A DNA stretch of 64,000 bases from Candidatus Desulforudis audaxviator MP104C (GCF_000018425.1 NC_010424.1:310001-374000), one strand, 5' to 3'. Numbered from the stretch's first letter, positions 18,967 through 31,965 are shown. The notes: generated by a model not told the origin, from the sequence alone. A program made the numbers and translations.

Positions 18967-20004
18967 ATGACGGTGAGACTGGCAATCAACGGGTTCGGCC
19001 GGATCGGAAAGCTGGTGATGCGCGCGGCCCTAGCCCGGGAAGACGTCGAGGTGGTGGCGGTCAATCACAAGTCGCGGCGGCTGGTCGCAACGCCCGAATA
19101 CGCGGAATCCCTTCTGTACAGCCTCCGCCACGATTCGGTCCACGGCCGGTTCCACTCTGAGATAGCCGCCCGTGGTGATGTTTTGCTGTTCCGGGGCAAG
19201 GAAATCAAGGTTCTGGCGGAAGGAGACCCGGCGGCCCTCCCGTGGGCTGAACTGGGAGCAGATATAGTGATCGAGTCGACCGGGGTGTTCAAGGACGCCG
19301 CCCGGGCCGGAGGCCACCTCCGGGCCGGTGGCAGGAAGGTGATCATCACCGCGCCGGCGGTGGACGCAGACCTAATGGTGGTGATGGGCGTGAATCACCA
19401 CCTGTACGACCCGGAAAGACACCACATCGTCTCCAACGCCTCCTGCACCACCAACTGTCTGGCCCCGGTCGCCAAGGTGCTGCACGAACGGTTCGGGATT
19501 CGGAAGGCGTTGATGAACACGGTGCACGCGTACACCAACGGCCAGCAGTTGCTTGACATGCCGTACCGGGATCCCCGCCGGGGGAGGGCGGCCGCCCTTT
19601 CCATTGTGCCGACGACCACCGGAGCGGCCAAGGCGGTCGGCCGGGTGCTGCCCGAACTCGAGGGCAGGATCAACGGCTACGCCCTGCGGGTTCCGGTGCC
19701 GAATGTGTCGGTGGTTGACCTGGTGGCCGAACTCGAACAGGAGGCCGCCGAGGAAGAAATCAACGCCGCCCTGCGGGAAGCGGCCGCGGGCGAACTCAAA
19801 GGCATTCTGGCCTTTGAGGACACCCCCCTGGTCTCGGTGGACTATATCGGGGACCCGCATTCCGCCACCATTGACGGTCCCTCGACCATGGTCCTGGGCG
19901 GGAATCTGGTCCGGGTGGTGGCCTGGTACGACAACGAATGGGGTTATTCCTGCCGGGTGGTGGACCTGGCCGTCTATATCGCGTCCAGGGGATTCCCGGA
20001 ATAA
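18967..20004 (+). CDS. gap: Glyceraldehyde-3-phosphate dehydrogenase
   Basis: 345 residues, phosphorylating GAPDH. NAD fold starts AINGFGRIG, the catalytic Cys160 lies in SNASCTTNC, and WYDNEWGYSCR closes the protein. After the second strand the sequence reads VNHKSRRL where NAD-specific enzymes generally have an Asn-Asp pair; the missing Asp suggests that cofactor choice may differ (inference). ATG at 18967 follows GGGGAGGAG. First gene of gap-pgk-tpiA-gpmI-eno, the complete lower glycolysis from glyceraldehyde-3-P to PEP. Confidence 0.95.
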   Translation: MTVRLAINGFGRIGKLVMRAALAREDVEVVAVNHKSRRLVATPEYAESLLYSLRHDSVHGRFHSEIAARGDVLLFRGKEIKVLAEGDPAALPWAELGADIVIESTGVFKDAARAGGHLRAGGRKVIITAPAVDADLMVVMGVNHHLYDPERHHIVSNASCTTNCLAPVAKVLHERFGIRKALMNTVHAYTNGQQLLDMPYRDPRRGRAAALSIVPTTTGAAKAVGRVLPELEGRINGYALRVPVPNVSVVDLVAELEQEAAEEEINAALREAAAGELKGILAFEDTPLVSVDYIGDPHSATIDGPSTMVLGGNLVRVVAWYDNEWGYSCRVVDLAVYIASRGFPE

Positions 20005-20031
20005 CTCCGATGACTACGGAGGGAGAAACGC

Positions 20032-21213
20032 TTGCTTAAGAAAACGATACGGGACGTGGACATCGCCGGGAAACGGGTTTTTGTGCGGGTGGACTTTAAT
20101 GTCCCCTTCAACGAACGGGGCGAGGTGGCCGACGACACCCGGATCCGCGCGGTCCTGCCCACCATCGAGTACCTGCTCACCGGAGGGGCGGCCGTGATCC
20201 TGGCTTCACACCTGGGCCGGCCCAAAGGCAAACGCGACGACCGGTTCAGCCTGCGGCCGGTGGCCGACAGACTCAGCGCGCTGACCGCCCGGCAGGTGCG
20301 TTTCGCTGCGGAGGCCGTGGGTCCGGAAACCGAAGCCGCCTCCCGGGAACTGGCCCCGGGTGACATTCTGCTGCTGGAGAACATCCGCTTTTATCCGGAA
20401 GAGGAGCAAAACGACCCCGAATTCGCTTCCCGCCTGGCTGCTCTGGCTGACCTCTACGTGAACGACGCCTTCGGAACCGCCCACCGTGCCCACGCTTCCA
20501 CCGCCGGTATCGCCGCTCACCTTCCGGCCGTCGCCGGTTTGCTCTTGGAGAGAGAACTGGACATCCTGGGGCGGTTGCTGTCCGTTCCGGAACGCCCGTT
20601 CGTGGCCCTAATCGGGGGTGCGAAGATTTCCGACAAAATCGGGGTCCTGGAGCGTCTCATCGAGAAGGCCGACTACCTCCTGGTCGGCGGAGGAATGGCG
20701 AACACCTTCCTCGCGGCCCAGGGCCACAATCTCCAGGCGTCCCTGGTGGAGGCCGACCGGCTGGAGACGGCCAGGTACCTGTTGGCTAAGGCCGGTCCGG
20801 GGGAGCGGATCACGCTGCCGATCGACCTGGTGGTGGCGCCGGATCGGGAGCAACCCGAAAAACGCGCGACCGTAGCGGTGGAGAGCATCCCCGCGGGCTG
20901 GGCGGCTTTTGACCTGGGTTCCGGCACCGTGCGCCTGTATGCCAACCGGCTCCGGCCGGCGCGCACCATCTTCTGGAACGGACCGGTGGGCCTTTTCGAG
21001 GTGCCCGGGTTCGACCGCGGCACGCTGGATTTGGCCCGGGTGATCGCCGCCGCCGAAGCGACCACCGTCGTCGGCGGGGGGGACACCGTCGCGGCGGTGA
21101 AACAGGCGGGTGTACTCGACCAGGTGACCCACGTGTCTACCGGCGGGGGCGCTTCGCTGAAACTGCTGGAGGGCCGGGAACTCCCGGGCGTGGCCGTCCT
21201 GCAGAACCGGTAG
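20032..21213 (+). CDS. pgk: Phosphoglycerate kinase
   Basis: 393 residues, making ATP from 1,3-bisphosphoglycerate. The N-terminal substrate domain shows [10 protein letters not shown] and [23 protein letters not shown] and [15 protein letters not shown] mark the hinge and start of the nucleotide domain; [11 protein letters not shown] and [13 protein letters not shown] close the active site. The start is a TTG with GGAGGGAGAAACG upstream. It lies 27 bp after gap and 13 bp before tpiA, inside the glycolytic operon. Confidence 0.97.
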   Translation: MLKKTIRDVDIAGKRVFVRVDFNVPFNERGEVADDTRIRAVLPTIEYLLTGGAAVILASHLGRPKGKRDDRFSLRPVADRLSALTARQVRFAAEAVGPETEAASRELAPGDILLLENIRFYPEEEQNDPEFASRLAALADLYVNDAFGTAHRAHASTAGIAAHLPAVAGLLLERELDILGRLLSVPERPFVALIGGAKISDKIGVLERLIEKADYLLVGGGMANTFLAAQGHNLQASLVEADRLETARYLLAKAGPGERITLPIDLVVAPDREQPEKRATVAVESIPAGWAAFDLGSGTVRLYANRLRPARTIFWNGPVGLFEVPGFDRGTLDLARVIAAAEATTVVGGGDTVAAVKQAGVLDQVTHVSTGGGASLKLLEGRELPGVAVLQNR

Positions 21214-21226
21214 GGAGGAGATTTTG

Positions 21227-21997
21227 GTGCGCCAGCCGATTATCGCCGGCAACTGGAAGATGTACAAGACGCCTTCCGAAGCCGTGGAATTCGTGAGGCG
21301 GCTCCAGGAGGCGAGTGCCGGCGTTGATAACGTGGAAATCGTGGTTGCACCGCCGTTTCCGGCTTTGGTACCGGTGGCCGGGGTGTTGGCCGGGTCGTTC
21401 ATCGGCCTGGCCGCCCAGAACATGTTCTGGGAAGCCGAAGGGGCTTTCACCGGCGAGGTTTCGCCGGTGATGCTGGCGGAGATCGGCTGCCGGTACGTGA
21501 TCCTCGGCCACTCCGAACGGCGGCAGTACTTCGGGGAAACCGACGCGAACGTGAACCGCAAGGCTTGGGCCGCGCTGGACCGGGGGCTGGTCCCGATCGT
21601 CTGCGTGGGGGAGTCCCTGGACGAGCGCGAGGCGGGCCGGACCGAGAAGGTGGTCACCGCCCAGATCCAGGGGTGCCTGGCCGGATTGCCGGCGGACGCG
21701 GTGGCCGGGCTGGTCATCGCCTACGAACCGGTTTGGGCGATCGGGACGGGCCGGACCGCTAGTCCCGCGGACGCCCAGGAGGTAAGCGCCCGGATCCGCG
21801 CCCTGGTGGCCGAACTCTTCGGCCGGGAGGCGGCGGACCGGGTCCGGATCCAGTACGGGGGCAGCGTTAAACCGGAGAACACCCGTGCGCTGATATCCCA
21901 GCCGGACATCGACGGGGCCCTGGTGGGAGGGGCGAGCCTGAAGGTCGAGAGTTTCGCCGGCATCATCCGGGAGACCGGGGGGGCGGTGGGGCGTTGA
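21227..21997 (+). CDS. tpiA: Triosephosphate isomerase
   Basis: 256 residues with the standard TIM landmarks: AGNWKMYK (catalytic Lys), GHSERR (catalytic His), the [11 protein letters not shown] loop (catalytic Glu) and YGGSVKPEN phosphate-binding motif. GTG at 21227 is six bases after GGGAGGAG; a TTG one codon earlier is equally in frame. The end overlaps the next gene by four bases, indicating coupled translation. Confidence 0.97.
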   Translation: MRQPIIAGNWKMYKTPSEAVEFVRRLQEASAGVDNVEIVVAPPFPALVPVAGVLAGSFIGLAAQNMFWEAEGAFTGEVSPVMLAEIGCRYVILGHSERRQYFGETDANVNRKAWAALDRGLVPIVCVGESLDEREAGRTEKVVTAQIQGCLAGLPADAVAGLVIAYEPVWAIGTGRTASPADAQEVSARIRALVAELFGREAADRVRIQYGGSVKPENTRALISQPDIDGALVGGASLKVESFAGIIRETGGAVGR

Positions 21998-23523
21998 GCC
22001 CGAACACGCCGCTGGTCCTGGTGATTTTGGACGGCTGGGGCTGCGGGGACCGGGTGGAGGGGAACGCCATCGCTCAGGCCGACACCCCCAACTGGAACCG
22101 GTACCGGAGCGTTTGGCCCCGTACCGTGCTCAAGTGCTCGGGCGAGGACGTGGGGCTTCCCCCCGGCCAGATGGGAAACTCGGAGGTCGGGCACCTGAAC
22201 CTTGGCGCCGGCCGCATTGTGTACCAAGATCTGACCCGAATCACCCGTGCCGTCAGGGACGGGAGTTTTTTTGAAAACGCGGTTCTTAGGACGAGCATTG
22301 AGGCCTCCCGGAGAAACGGGCACGCCCTGCACCTGATGGGACTTTTGTCCGACGGCGGCGTGCACAGCCACATCAGCCACCTTTTCGCCCTGCTCGAACT
22401 GGCCGGGCGGCTGGACCAGCGTTCCGTGTACGTGCACGCTTTCCTGGACGGCCGGGACGTGCCCCCGGCCAACGCTCTGGAATACGTCGAGGCGCTGGAG
22501 GACAAGCTGAAAACGCTGGGGTACGGGGCCGTGGCCTCGGTGATAGGGCGGTACTACGCCATGGACCGGGACCGGCGGTGGGAGCGCACGGCCCGGGCCT
22601 ACCGGGCCATGGTCTACGGCGAGGGCCTCCGGGCTTCCTCGGCCCGGCAGGCCGTGGAAAAGGGCTACGAGCGGGGGGAAACCGACGAGTTCATCCAGCC
22701 GACCGTGATTGTCCGGGATGGCCGGCCGGTCGCCCAGGTGCGTGACGGGGACGCGCTGGTTTTCTTCAACTTCCGGCCGGACCGGGCCCGCCAGATCACC
22801 AGGTCTTTCACGGATGCCGAGTTCGGCGGTTTTGAACGGGGTCCGGCGCCCGCCTTTCCGGACTTCGTGTGTCTCACCCAGTACGACCGGACCATTGTAG
22901 CGCCGGTTGCTTTCGGTCCCCAGGAACTCACCAACACTCTGGGCAACGTCTTGAGCCGGCATGGGTTGCGCCAGCTCCGCCTGGCCGAAACCGAAAAATA
23001 CGCGCACGTCACTTTCTTTTTCAACGGGGGCGTGGAACAACGCGACCCGGGGGAGGACCGGCTCCTGATCCCCTCTCCGAAAGTCCCCACCTACGATTTG
23101 AAACCGGAGATGAGCGCCCGAGAGGTAACGGACGCCTTTCTGGCGAATATCGAAAAATACGACATAATCATCATGAATTACGCCAATCCCGACATGGTCG
23201 GGCACACTGGAGACCTCTCGGCCGCCATCAAGGCCGTCGAAACGGTGGACGAGTGCCTGGGCCGGGTCGTGGAGGCCGTGCTGGCCCGAGGCGGGACGGT
23301 ACTCGTTTCGGGGGATCACGGCAACGCCGAGCACATGTGCGACGCGGAAGGCTGCCCGCTTACGGCTCATACCTGCAACCCGGTGCCCCTGCTGATCATA
23401 GGGGAGGCGGTGGCGGGCCGGTCCCTGCGCCCGGGAAGCTTGCAGGACGTGGCCCCCACGATTCTCGACCTGTTGGGGTTGCCCAAGCCGCCGGAAATGA
23501 CGGGTACCTCACTCCTCTCCTGA
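21994..23523 (+). CDS. gpmI: 2,3-bisphosphoglycerate-independent phosphoglycerate mutase
   Basis: 509 residues, metal-dependent (Mn) mutase of the alkaline phosphatase superfamily. [11 protein letters not shown] holds the first metal ligand, [16 protein letters not shown] carries the phosphorylated serine, DGRDVPP and the [12 protein letters not shown] and [10 protein letters not shown] segments supply remaining metal ligands. Translation starts at a TTG inside a TTGA overlap with tpiA, so the two are coupled. The gene is followed by repeat-rich DNA before eno. Confidence 0.96.
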   Translation: MSPNTPLVLVILDGWGCGDRVEGNAIAQADTPNWNRYRSVWPRTVLKCSGEDVGLPPGQMGNSEVGHLNLGAGRIVYQDLTRITRAVRDGSFFENAVLRTSIEASRRNGHALHLMGLLSDGGVHSHISHLFALLELAGRLDQRSVYVHAFLDGRDVPPANALEYVEALEDKLKTLGYGAVASVIGRYYAMDRDRRWERTARAYRAMVYGEGLRASSARQAVEKGYERGETDEFIQPTVIVRDGRPVAQVRDGDALVFFNFRPDRARQITRSFTDAEFGGFERGPAPAFPDFVCLTQYDRTIVAPVAFGPQELTNTLGNVLSRHGLRQLRLAETEKYAHVTFFFNGGVEQRDPGEDRLLIPSPKVPTYDLKPEMSAREVTDAFLANIEKYDIIIMNYANPDMVGHTGDLSAAIKAVETVDECLGRVVEAVLARGGTVLVSGDHGNAEHMCDAEGCPLTAHTCNPVPLLIIGEAVAGRSLRPGSLQDVAPTILDLLGLPKPPEMTGTSLLS

Positions 23524-24988
<1,465 letters not shown>

Positions 24989-25032
24989 GGACCTGAATAA
25001 GCGCCGTCTCTGGAATCCCTGCTTTTTTGACG

Positions 25033-25061
25033 TTGCAGGCGATATGTAGCTATGCTATAAT
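25033..25061 (+). promoter_or_regulatory. Promoter of secG
   Basis: TTGCAG (25033-25038), 17-bp spacer, TATAAT (25056-25061) preceded by TGC. The start point would lie near 25068, just before GCGAGGAG. Confidence 0.7.
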
Positions 25062-25091
25062 ATCCATCGGTATTGCGAGGAGTTGTTTGGC

Positions 25092-25322
25092 ATGTTGTTG
25101 AAAAGCATCGTTATGGGAATACACGCCCTGATCGCCCTTGCACTGATCGCCGTAATCCTCTTGCAGTCGGGCAAGAGCGCCGGACTTTCCGGAGCCATCG
25201 CCGGGGGGGCCGAGACCTTTTTCGGCAAGAAGAAGGGCCTGGACCAGTTCTTTGGGAAAGTAACCGTAGTTTTGGCTGTTATTTTCGGTCTCTTGTCCGT
25301 GGTTTTGACCGTTTGGAAGTAG
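25092..25322 (+). CDS. secG: Preprotein translocase subunit SecG
   Basis: A 76-residue membrane protein with two hydrophobic segments (about residues 3-22 and 51-74) linked by the SecG loop [20 protein letters not shown] followed by FFGKKKG. SecG stabilises SecYE and eases SecA cycling. The ATG at 25092 sits nine bases after GAGGAG; an upstream TTG at 25083 touches the ribosome site and is unlikely. Location directly after eno is common in clostridia. It has its own promoter. Confidence 0.93.
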   Translation: MLLKSIVMGIHALIALALIAVILLQSGKSAGLSGAIAGGAETFFGKKKGLDQFFGKVTVVLAVIFGLLSVVLTVWK

Positions 25323-25441
25323 CAGCAAATTTTTTGGCCCTTTGCCGACTCGTTAACGGGGGGTGGTTGATGCTGGAGATGGTGAAAGGCTCCGGTGATC
25401 TTCTACAATAATAAATTGTGTGATGGAGGTGGGTTTGTTAC

Positions 25442-27490
<2,049 letters not shown>

Positions 27491-27516
27491 TAGGCCTCTA
27501 AGAGGTGGCACGTAAC

Positions 27517-27546
27517 GAAAGCCCCCGCGGAACGCGGGGGCTTTTC
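27517..27546 (+). terminator. Rho-independent terminator of hppA
   Basis: GCCCCCGCG-GAA-CGCGGGGGC (27521-27541) followed by TTTTC. Nine perfect G-C rich pairs, 30 bases after the hppA stop. Confidence 0.9.
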
Positions 27547-27603
27547 AATGTACGCACACCCACCATCACCCCCCAAGACATTGTGGTTTTGGTAACAAAA
27601 TAA

Positions 27604-27632
27604 TTGCTATTGTTCCAACGTAATGCTATACT
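27604..27632 (+). promoter_or_regulatory. Promoter upstream of the TauE-type permease
   Basis: TTGCTA (27604-27609), 17-bp spacer ending TGC, TATACT (27627-27632). It leaves an unusually long leader of about 245 bases before the permease start. A second weak -10 (TATAAG, 27844-27849, with TGG before it) lies close to the gene. Confidence 0.6.
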
Positions 27633-27881
27633 ATGCTATATGCAACATGCACATAGCTACAAAACTGTGCTTCAACTTACGTTATTAGATTCGCGGGAAT
27701 GGGCGTACGGCCCCGAGGGGGGGTTGCTGCATTTTAGCTCTGTTCACTAATCTGGGTCAGGACAGTCATGCCATTTAATGGATTTCTATCGGCTTTCACC
27801 GGCGATTAGTCAAACGGTTAGTAAGAAAGCGTACTATTTTTGGTATAAGAGGAGTTTTGCTTGAATTAGGAGGTGGTTAAC
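27633..27881 (+). other. Long leader before the TauE-type permease
   Basis: About 245 bases with no open frame of note. It contains a CTGT...ACAG pairing around 27741-27766 and a GGGGGGG tract near 27719. I did not recognise a known riboswitch. It may be an untranslated regulatory leader or just spacer DNA. Confidence 0.3.
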
Positions 27882-28841
27882 GTGTATTTCCCAGTGGCCG
27901 GAATCGAAGTGGCGCCGTGGATCCCTTTTCTGGCCGGTTTCGCGGTGGCCTTCGTCTGCAGCATGGGCGGGGTGTCCGGAGCGAACCTGCTGTTACCGTT
28001 CCAGGTAAGCGTGCTTGGGTTCACCACTCCCGCGGTCAGCGCCACCAACCATCTTTTTAACGTCGTGGGCATTCCCAGCGGGGTGTACCGTTACATCCGG
28101 GAAGGGCGCATGGTCTGGCCCCTGACCTGGATGATGATCGTGGGCACTATCCCCGGCGTATTCCTGGGGGTGTTCGCGCGCGTGCACTACTTGCCGGACC
28201 CGGCTGCTTTCAAGTTCTTTGCCGGGCTGGTGCTTTTGTATATCGGTGTGGTGATGGTCAGGTCCCTGCTTAAAAAACCGGCTCCCGGAACCGGGGCGAA
28301 GTCCGCGGAACGGCGGTTTCAGGAACTGGTCAGCGAGTTCCGCAAGACCGCGGCGACCGCTCAGGAGGAAGGCAAGACGGCTCTGCCCCGGACCGAGGTG
28401 AAGCAGTTTAGCCTAACCAGGATGGAGTATGCTTTCTACGGCGAGTCTTTTGCGGTCAACCCCGTGATCATCATTTCTTTTTCCGCGCTGGTGGGCATTG
28501 TGGGCGGGATTTACGGCATCGGCGGCGGGGCGATCATCGCTCCGGTCTTCGTGGCCATGTTCCACCTGCCGGTGTACACCATCGCCGGGGCGTGCCTGAT
28601 GGGCACCTTTCTCACGTCCCTGACGGCGGTTGTCTTCTACCAGGTGATCGCCCCCTTTTATCCGCACTTGGTGGTGGCGCCGGACTGGCTGCTCGGCGTC
28701 CTGTTCGGGTTCGGCGGCGTGGTGGGAATGTACCTTGGGGCCAGGGCTCAAAAATTCGTCCCGGCCGACATCATCAAGTGGCTGCTAGCTTTCATCCTCA
28801 TTTCCACCGCGTTGCGGTACGTCGTGCAGTTCTTCTACTAG
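27882..28841 (+). CDS. TauE/SafE-family sulfite/anion exporter (permease)
   Basis: 319 residues with about eight membrane segments in two halves. The first half has GFAVAFVCSMGGVSGANLLL and ATNHLFNVVGIPSGVYRYI; the second half repeats the plan with VGIVGGIYGIGGGAIIAPVF. This internal duplication with glycine-rich GGGVGGG-like motifs is characteristic of TauE/SafE (DUF81), linked to export of sulfite, sulfoacetate and other anions. A soluble loop of about 70 residues lies in the middle. GTG at 27882 follows AGGAGGTGG. Transported ion not predictable; the family is abundant in sulfate reducers. Confidence 0.88.
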   Translation: MYFPVAGIEVAPWIPFLAGFAVAFVCSMGGVSGANLLLPFQVSVLGFTTPAVSATNHLFNVVGIPSGVYRYIREGRMVWPLTWMMIVGTIPGVFLGVFARVHYLPDPAAFKFFAGLVLLYIGVVMVRSLLKKPAPGTGAKSAERRFQELVSEFRKTAATAQEEGKTALPRTEVKQFSLTRMEYAFYGESFAVNPVIIISFSALVGIVGGIYGIGGGAIIAPVFVAMFHLPVYTIAGACLMGTFLTSLTAVVFYQVIAPFYPHLVVAPDWLLGVLFGFGGVVGMYLGARAQKFVPADIIKWLLAFILISTALRYVVQFFY

Positions 28842-28867
28842 GGTATCCCTTCAAAAAAGCTGGGAAG

Positions 28868-28915
28868 GTGCGGGAACAGCGCTTGGCGGTGTTCCCGCCT
28901 TCGGTTTTCGGGGGC
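28868..28915. terminator. Terminator between converging genes
   Basis: GCGGGAACA (28870-28878) pairs with TGTTCCCGC (28890-28898) and is followed by CTTCGGTTTT. It stands after the permease gene, in front of the 3' end of the oppositely oriented binding-protein gene. Confidence 0.7.
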
Positions 28916-29009
28916 TCCGGGCAATCATGGCGCTCTTGCCTGGTCTGGAACAGCCACGGTTGCCGGCCTCACGACGAGATAGATATGCCGGAAGTAGGGT
29001 AGGAAAGCC

Positions 29010-29837
29010 TCAGTAGGGCACCAGGCCGGATTCCTCGAGGATTTTCTGGCCGTCGCGGCTGATGAGCAGGTCCAGGAAAGCCTTCGCCAATTCCCGGTTC
29101 TGGGCTTGTTCGGTGCAGCCGGCTGCGAACTCCACCGGCGCGCCGTGCACTGTCGTGCGCAGGCCGGTAAGCGGGCTGTCTATGTCCACCGAGGCTTGCG
29201 CGTAATAGTCCGCATGGGCTGGGTTGGACAGGTTGATCCTCTCGGGCAGGCGCACGAAAAGCAAGCCGTCCTGCCGGGCGACGCACTGGTACCCGAACCC
29301 GTAGTCCAACCGACCATCACGGATGGCCGGCGTCAGGTCGACCGATTTGGCGTAGATGTGTTCCGGGCGGCACTTTTGGTTCAACCGGTCGAACAGGCCG
29401 GGACGGCCGTAGTGCTGCTCGGCCAACTGCCAGAGCATCAGGGTCCGGTAGCCGGCGGGGTCCAGATTGTGGTCGGACCGGCCGAAGGTCACTTCCGGTT
29501 CTAAAAGGACATCCATCCAGTTGTCCGCGTTGATGTAGCGGCTGTGCCGGGAGAGGTCGTCGAAAGTAATCACCATCTGGTCGATGGCGAAGACAAAGTA
29601 ACGCTGGACCAGCCGGGGCACCAGGAGCTTTTCGAAGAGTATCGGGTCGGCCAGGGCGACAATGTCCGCATGGCGGCCCTCCAGCAGGCGGCGGGCGCAA
29701 GCCAGCGAGCCGGCGGCCTCCAGGCGCAGGTCGACCTTGGGGTGCGCCCGGTTGAAGAGGCGTGCGCACTCCCGGAGCGGGTGGCGCAAGGCGCCCGCGT
29801 GGAGAATGGTCAAAGAATCATCGGGTTTGGGCAGCAT
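29010..29837 (-). CDS. WtpA/ModA-like tungstate/molybdate-type binding protein lacking a signal peptide
   Basis: 275 residues. LTILHAGALRHPLRECARLF, ADIVALADPILFEKLL, ITFDDLSRHSRY, NADNWMDVLLEPEV, FGRSDHNLDPAGYR and the LDYGFGYQCVA segment follow the order of WtpA-type oxyanion binding proteins. Unusually, the protein begins directly at the mature domain: there is no signal peptide, no lipobox and no upstream in-frame start that would add one. Its ATG overlaps the stop of the PadR gene (TAATG), so the two are translationally coupled. No wtpB/wtpC permease or ATPase is nearby. A cytoplasmic ligand sensor working with the PadR regulator is an attractive inference; loss of an exported form by decay is the alternative. 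Confidence 0.75.
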   Translation of the reverse strand: MLPKPDDSLTILHAGALRHPLRECARLFNRAHPKVDLRLEAAGSLACARRLLEGRHADIVALADPILFEKLLVPRLVQRYFVFAIDQMVITFDDLSRHSRYINADNWMDVLLEPEVTFGRSDHNLDPAGYRTLMLWQLAEQHYGRPGLFDRLNQKCRPEHIYAKSVDLTPAIRDGRLDYGFGYQCVARQDGLLFVRLPERINLSNPAHADYYAQASVDIDSPLTGLRTTVHGAPVEFAAGCTEQAQNRELAKAFLDLLISRDGQKILEESGLVPY

Positions 29838-30286
29838 TATTCTCCCTCTTTCCCGTTTTCCGCCGGTCCGGCCGGAAAGAGTTCCCGGTACTGGCGGAGA
29901 AACTGCTCCATTTTCTCTTTTTTTTCCCGCAGCAAGTGGGCGAACAGATGCAAAGCCTGCTTCCCCGCCGGAGTCAGGTGGTAAAGCCGCCGGGCGGGAC
30001 CGGAAGGTCCGGCCTCCCAGCGGGAGGTCACCAGTTCTTCTTCCTCCATGCGGCGCAGGTTCCGGTAGATGGTGGCCGGGTCGGCCTCACCTTCCGGCAG
30101 GTCCATCCTGTTCAGGGACTGAATCAGCTCGTACCCGTGAGCCGGCTTGCGGTACAGGAGGAAGAGGAGACAAGGCCAGATCAGTTTTTCGGTGTGGGTC
30201 TGCAGGAGAAGGGCAAGTTCCGCCTCCGGCGGGCGGTTTGGTCCGGCGTTCATCGTTTCAAGACGCTCCCTCAAAGGGCTTGTCAT
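29837..30286 (-). CDS. PadR-family transcriptional regulator
   Basis: 149 residues. The winged-helix domain of PadR proteins is clear: ILxLLYRKPAHGYELIQSL is represented by LLYRKPAHGYELIQSLNRM, followed by GEADPATIYRNLRRMEEEEL and RRLYHLTPAGKQALHLFAH, then a C-terminal dimerisation helix. I chose ATG 30286 (MTSPLRERLETM); an ATG at 30253 inside would give a shorter form, and an ATG at 30364 would add a cysteine-rich head with no family match. Transcribed away from the ArsA gene across a roughly 170-bp divergent region. It is coupled to the binding protein downstream, suggesting a shared regulatory task. Confidence 0.85.
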   Translation of the reverse strand: MTSPLRERLETMNAGPNRPPEAELALLLQTHTEKLIWPCLLFLLYRKPAHGYELIQSLNRMDLPEGEADPATIYRNLRRMEEEELVTSRWEAGPSGPARRLYHLTPAGKQALHLFAHLLREKKEKMEQFLRQYRELFPAGPAENGKEGE

Positions 30287-30456
30287 AGAAATACCACAAA
30301 AAAGGCACCGGAGACAATAGACACGAAGGACAACGGCAAGGGACCGGCCTGTGGCCCAGTGCATTTTGTTTGGAGGCGAGTGGCCGGTTTTCCCGCCTGG
30401 GGGTTTATTACGGGACGGGGTATGGGCTACAATGATACGTGAAGGAGCGTGTGCCC

Positions 30457-31650
30457 GTGCGCATTATTGTTTATACCGGCAAGGGTGGGGTGGGGAAAAC
30501 CAGCGTCGCGGCGGCGACGGCCTTGCGGGCCGCCGAACTGGGCTACCGCACCATCGTGCTGTCCACCGATGCGGCGCACAGCCTGGGCGATTCCTTCGAC
30601 CGGCCCATTGGTCCCGAACCAGTGGCCGTGGCGCCCAACCTTTGGGTCCAGGAGGTTGACTCGCGGCGTCAACTTGAGCGCAACTGGGGCAAGATCCGGG
30701 ATTACCTGACCGCCCTCTTTCGGAGCAAGCAGGTCGGCGAGACCCTGAGTGAGATCTCGGTCGAGGAACTGGTCGTCTTTCCGGGGCTGGAGGAGCTGTT
30801 CTGTCTCCTGGAAATAAAACGGCACCACGAGGAGGGGCGCTACGACGTCATCATCATGGACTGCGCCCCGACCGGGGAAACCCTGCGGTTGTTGAGCTAT
30901 CCGGATCTGGCCCGGTGGTGGCTGCAGCGGATCTTTCCGGTGCAGCGGGCCGTGCTCAAGATTGCCCGGCCGGTGGCCCAGCCGCTGGTGAGTGTGCCCT
31001 TGCCGACGGTTGACGTCCTCGATACCGTGGCGTCCTTTGTGCGCGAGCTGGAGAAAATGCACGCGTTGTTGACCGATACCACACAAAGCAGCCTGCGGCT
31101 GGTCGTGAACGCCGAAAAGATGGTCATCAAGGAAGCCTGCCGAAGTTTTACTTATTTTAATCTCTTCGGTTTTCCCACCGATTTGGTGGTGATCAACCGG
31201 TTGCTGCCCGCCGAGGTGGGGGACGACTATTTCCGCGGCTGGAAGGATTTGCAGGAAAAATACGTGGCGGTCATTGAGCAGAGTTTTGCGCCTTTGCCCA
31301 TTTTTCGGGCGCCGCTCTTCGAGCACGAGGTGGTGGGCGAGGAGTCCTTACGCGCCCTGGCCCAGAGCTGTTTTGGGGCGGAGGACCCGACCCGGCTATT
31401 CTATCAGGGCTTTTCCCAGAGCATTGTCCGGGAGGGGGACGGGTACCTGCTCTCGATCAGGTTGCCCTTTGTCGAAAAGGGTCAGGTTTCTTTGGCGCAA
31501 AAGGGGGACGAACTGCAGATCCAGGTGGGCGAATTCAAGCGTAACGTCTTGCTGCCGCGGGCGCTGGTTGGCCGCACCGCCACGAGCGCCGGTTTTACAA
31601 ACGGCGTGTTGAAAATACGGTTTGGAGGTGAGACCCGTGACTCATCATGA
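30457..31650 (+). CDS. ArsA/Get3-family ATPase
   Basis: 397 residues. N-terminal deviant Walker A GKGGVGKTS, switch I DAAHSLGDSF, switch II IIMDCAPTGETLRLL, and VINRLLPAE (A-loop region) define the ArsA/Get3 group. The last 70 or so residues (YLLSIRLPFVEKGQVSL...LPRALVGRTATSAGFTNG) form an HSP20-like beta-sandwich, as in many bacterial ArsA-like proteins of unknown client. Single ATPase domain, no arsenic genes nearby, so arsenite transport is not implied; tail-anchored protein handling or another membrane-related role is possible. GTG at 30457 has AAGGAG nine bases upstream; a GTG at 30451 is too close to it. TACAAT at about 30429 may be its -10. Confidence 0.88.
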   Translation: MRIIVYTGKGGVGKTSVAAATALRAAELGYRTIVLSTDAAHSLGDSFDRPIGPEPVAVAPNLWVQEVDSRRQLERNWGKIRDYLTALFRSKQVGETLSEISVEELVVFPGLEELFCLLEIKRHHEEGRYDVIIMDCAPTGETLRLLSYPDLARWWLQRIFPVQRAVLKIARPVAQPLVSVPLPTVDVLDTVASFVRELEKMHALLTDTTQSSLRLVVNAEKMVIKEACRSFTYFNLFGFPTDLVVINRLLPAEVGDDYFRGWKDLQEKYVAVIEQSFAPLPIFRAPLFEHEVVGEESLRALAQSCFGAEDPTRLFYQGFSQSIVREGDGYLLSIRLPFVEKGQVSLAQKGDELQIQVGEFKRNVLLPRALVGRTATSAGFTNGVLKIRFGGETRDSS

Positions 31651-31936
31651 CCAGGAAAGGGTGGAGACCAAGGATCAGCCGGTCGGCAATGCCGAGCAGA
31701 GGAGGGCGGCGGACCCAAAGGAACTAACCTGCGCGGCCTGTCCGGCGGGACGACTCTTCTTGCTGCCCCGCATGCTGGAGGCGGCTTTCGTTGCTGCCCT
31801 CCCGGTGCCGGTGGCCCGCCACTTGCGCAATGCCCGGCGGGAGACCCTGCTGGCCGCCCGCTGCCTGCTCGACCAGATGCTGGCCATGCAACCGGAACCG
31901 GCAGACAAGACGCGCCGGAAGATCGAGATCGAGTAG
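31637..31936 (+). CDS. Uncharacterised 99-residue protein coupled to the ArsA-type ATPase
   Basis: Not recognised. The first 35 residues are polar and charged, then comes a CAACPAG motif and a predicted helical region with a short hydrophobic stretch (LEAAFVAALPVPVARHL). GTG at 31637 follows GGAGGTGA and lies inside the end of the ATPase gene (14 bp overlap), so its synthesis is probably coupled to the ATPase. A helper or client of that ATPase is an inference from position alone. Confidence 0.65.
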   Translation: MTHHDQERVETKDQPVGNAEQRRAADPKELTCAACPAGRLFLLPRMLEAAFVAALPVPVARHLRNARRETLLAARCLLDQMLAMQPEPADKTRRKIEIE

Positions 31937-31965
31937 CCCGAAGTCGGCGGGAGGGGGTGTAGAAC

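Noticed and set aside
21721-23370. A 549-codon minus-strand frame opposite gpmI
   Set aside because: Antisense to a certain glycolytic gene; no motifs.
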